Assembly: GCA_964629825.1 (NCBI GenBank)
Contig: CAZVUW010000122.1
Location: forward strand, 1-7,688
Length of the DNA stretch: 7,688 nucleotides
Reading direction: 5' to 3'
Source: CAZVUW01 sp964629825
GTDB lineage: Bacteria > Actinomycetota > Nitriliruptoria > Euzebyales > Egibacteraceae
The notes under the pieces: model-generated
Databases searched by the model: none
What the model saw: the letters and a program-made list of their open reading frames with translations, nothing else
What the model was told of the DNA's origin: nothing
In this document: in pieces, positions 7,276-7,688 of the stretch
Numbering within the stretch: position 1 is the first letter of the stretch
Layout of the letters: each line of letters opens with the position of its first letter
Made by a program: the position numbers and the translations under genes

Positions 7276-7688
7276 GTGTACGAGGGTCCGATCCAGGACC
7301 TCATCGAGGAGCTGGGTCGGCTTCCTGGTGTGGGTCCGAAGAGCGCTCAGCGCCTGGCGTTCCACCTGCTGAACGTCGAGCGCGCCGACGCCGAGCGGCT
7401 GACCAGCGCCATCCTCGCCGTCAAGGAGCGGGTCCGCTTCTGCGAGCGCTGCTTCAACGTGAGCGAGCAGGAGGAGTGCCGGATCTGCCGCGACCCCCGG
7501 CGTGACCCGAGCGTCCTGTGCGTGGTCGAGGAGCCGCGCGACCTGCTCGCCATCGAGAAGACGGGCGAGTTCCGCGACCTGTACCACGTGCTCGGCGGCG
7601 CCATCTCCCCGATCGACGGCGTCGGCCCTGACCAGCTGCGCGTGCGGGAGCTGGTCGCGCGCCTCGGACGCGATGACGTCGCCGAGGT
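7276..7688 (+). CDS. recR: Recombination mediator protein RecR, 3' end beyond the window
   Basis: The frame from GTG 7276 stays open to the window edge, showing 137 of the family's usual roughly 200 residues. The N-terminus YEGPIQDLIEELGRLPGVGP is the RecR helix-hairpin-helix segment, continuing KSAQRLAFHLL. A C4 zinc finger follows with Cys56, Cys59, Cys68 and Cys71. From about residue 79 a Toprim domain begins (SVLCVVEEPRDLLAIEKTGE), followed by the conserved YHVLGGAISPIDGVGPDQL. RecR works with RecO (and RecF) to load RecA on SSB-coated single-stranded DNA at gaps. The GTG start has a G-rich ribosome-binding stretch (GGGGGAG, 7267-7273) overlapping the last base of the ybaB stop codon, with short spacing, so translation is probably coupled to ybaB. 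The start residue matches the known N-terminus of actinobacterial RecR. Confidence 0.96.
   Translation, partial: MYEGPIQDLIEELGRLPGVGPKSAQRLAFHLLNVERADAERLTSAILAVKERVRFCERCFNVSEQEECRICRDPRRDPSVLCVVEEPRDLLAIEKTGEFRDLYHVLGGAISPIDGVGPDQLRVRELVARLGRDDVAE

Overview
The window is very GC-rich (roughly 70% or more by eye) and gene-dense on the + strand only. It looks like an actinobacterial (Actinomycetota) chromosome: GTG and TTG starts are used, third codon positions are G/C, the RecR and DnaX sequences resemble actinobacterial members, and an SRP RNA gene lies directly upstream of dnaX-ybaB-recR. I cannot place it below phylum with confidence.

Region 1 (1-1767) is an overlapping pair of membrane-linked protease genes. 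The first is the 3' part of an M50 site-2-type intramembrane metalloprotease with C-terminal CBS repeats; its start and HExxH motif lie upstream of the window. It overlaps by ATGA a one-TM, PDZ plus Lon-type serine/lysine protease of the YlbL type. Region 2 (1768-4735) is a short intergenic stretch, a large secreted M36 (fungalysin-like) metalloprotease with FTP-type propeptide, PA insertion and an unassigned helical C-terminus, and a strong terminator hairpin. Region 3 (4736-7688) is the conserved information-processing block: a probable promoter, the small-type SRP RNA, dnaX (clamp-loader gamma/tau), ybaB (EbfC nucleoid-associated protein) and the 5' part of recR, which runs off the window.

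The third block is a classical bacterial arrangement (SRP RNA - dnaX - ybaB/ebfC - recR) tying replication clamp loading, nucleoid binding and recombinational repair into one likely transcript. The first block suggests a proteolytic cascade at the membrane: a Lon-like protease facing outside and a site-2 protease in the membrane, translationally coupled. The M36 enzyme is probably a separately transcribed exoprotease.

Nothing here is a mobile element, CRISPR array or phage region. The less ordinary points are the unusually long base-paired extension of the SRP RNA hairpin, the perfect palindrome inside that RNA, the S2P/Lon-PDZ overlap and the unassigned C-terminal module of the M36 protease. 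The longest open frame covering dnaX begins upstream of and through the SRP RNA, so automatic start calling would probably give a wrong N-terminus; the supported start is a TTG at 5005.
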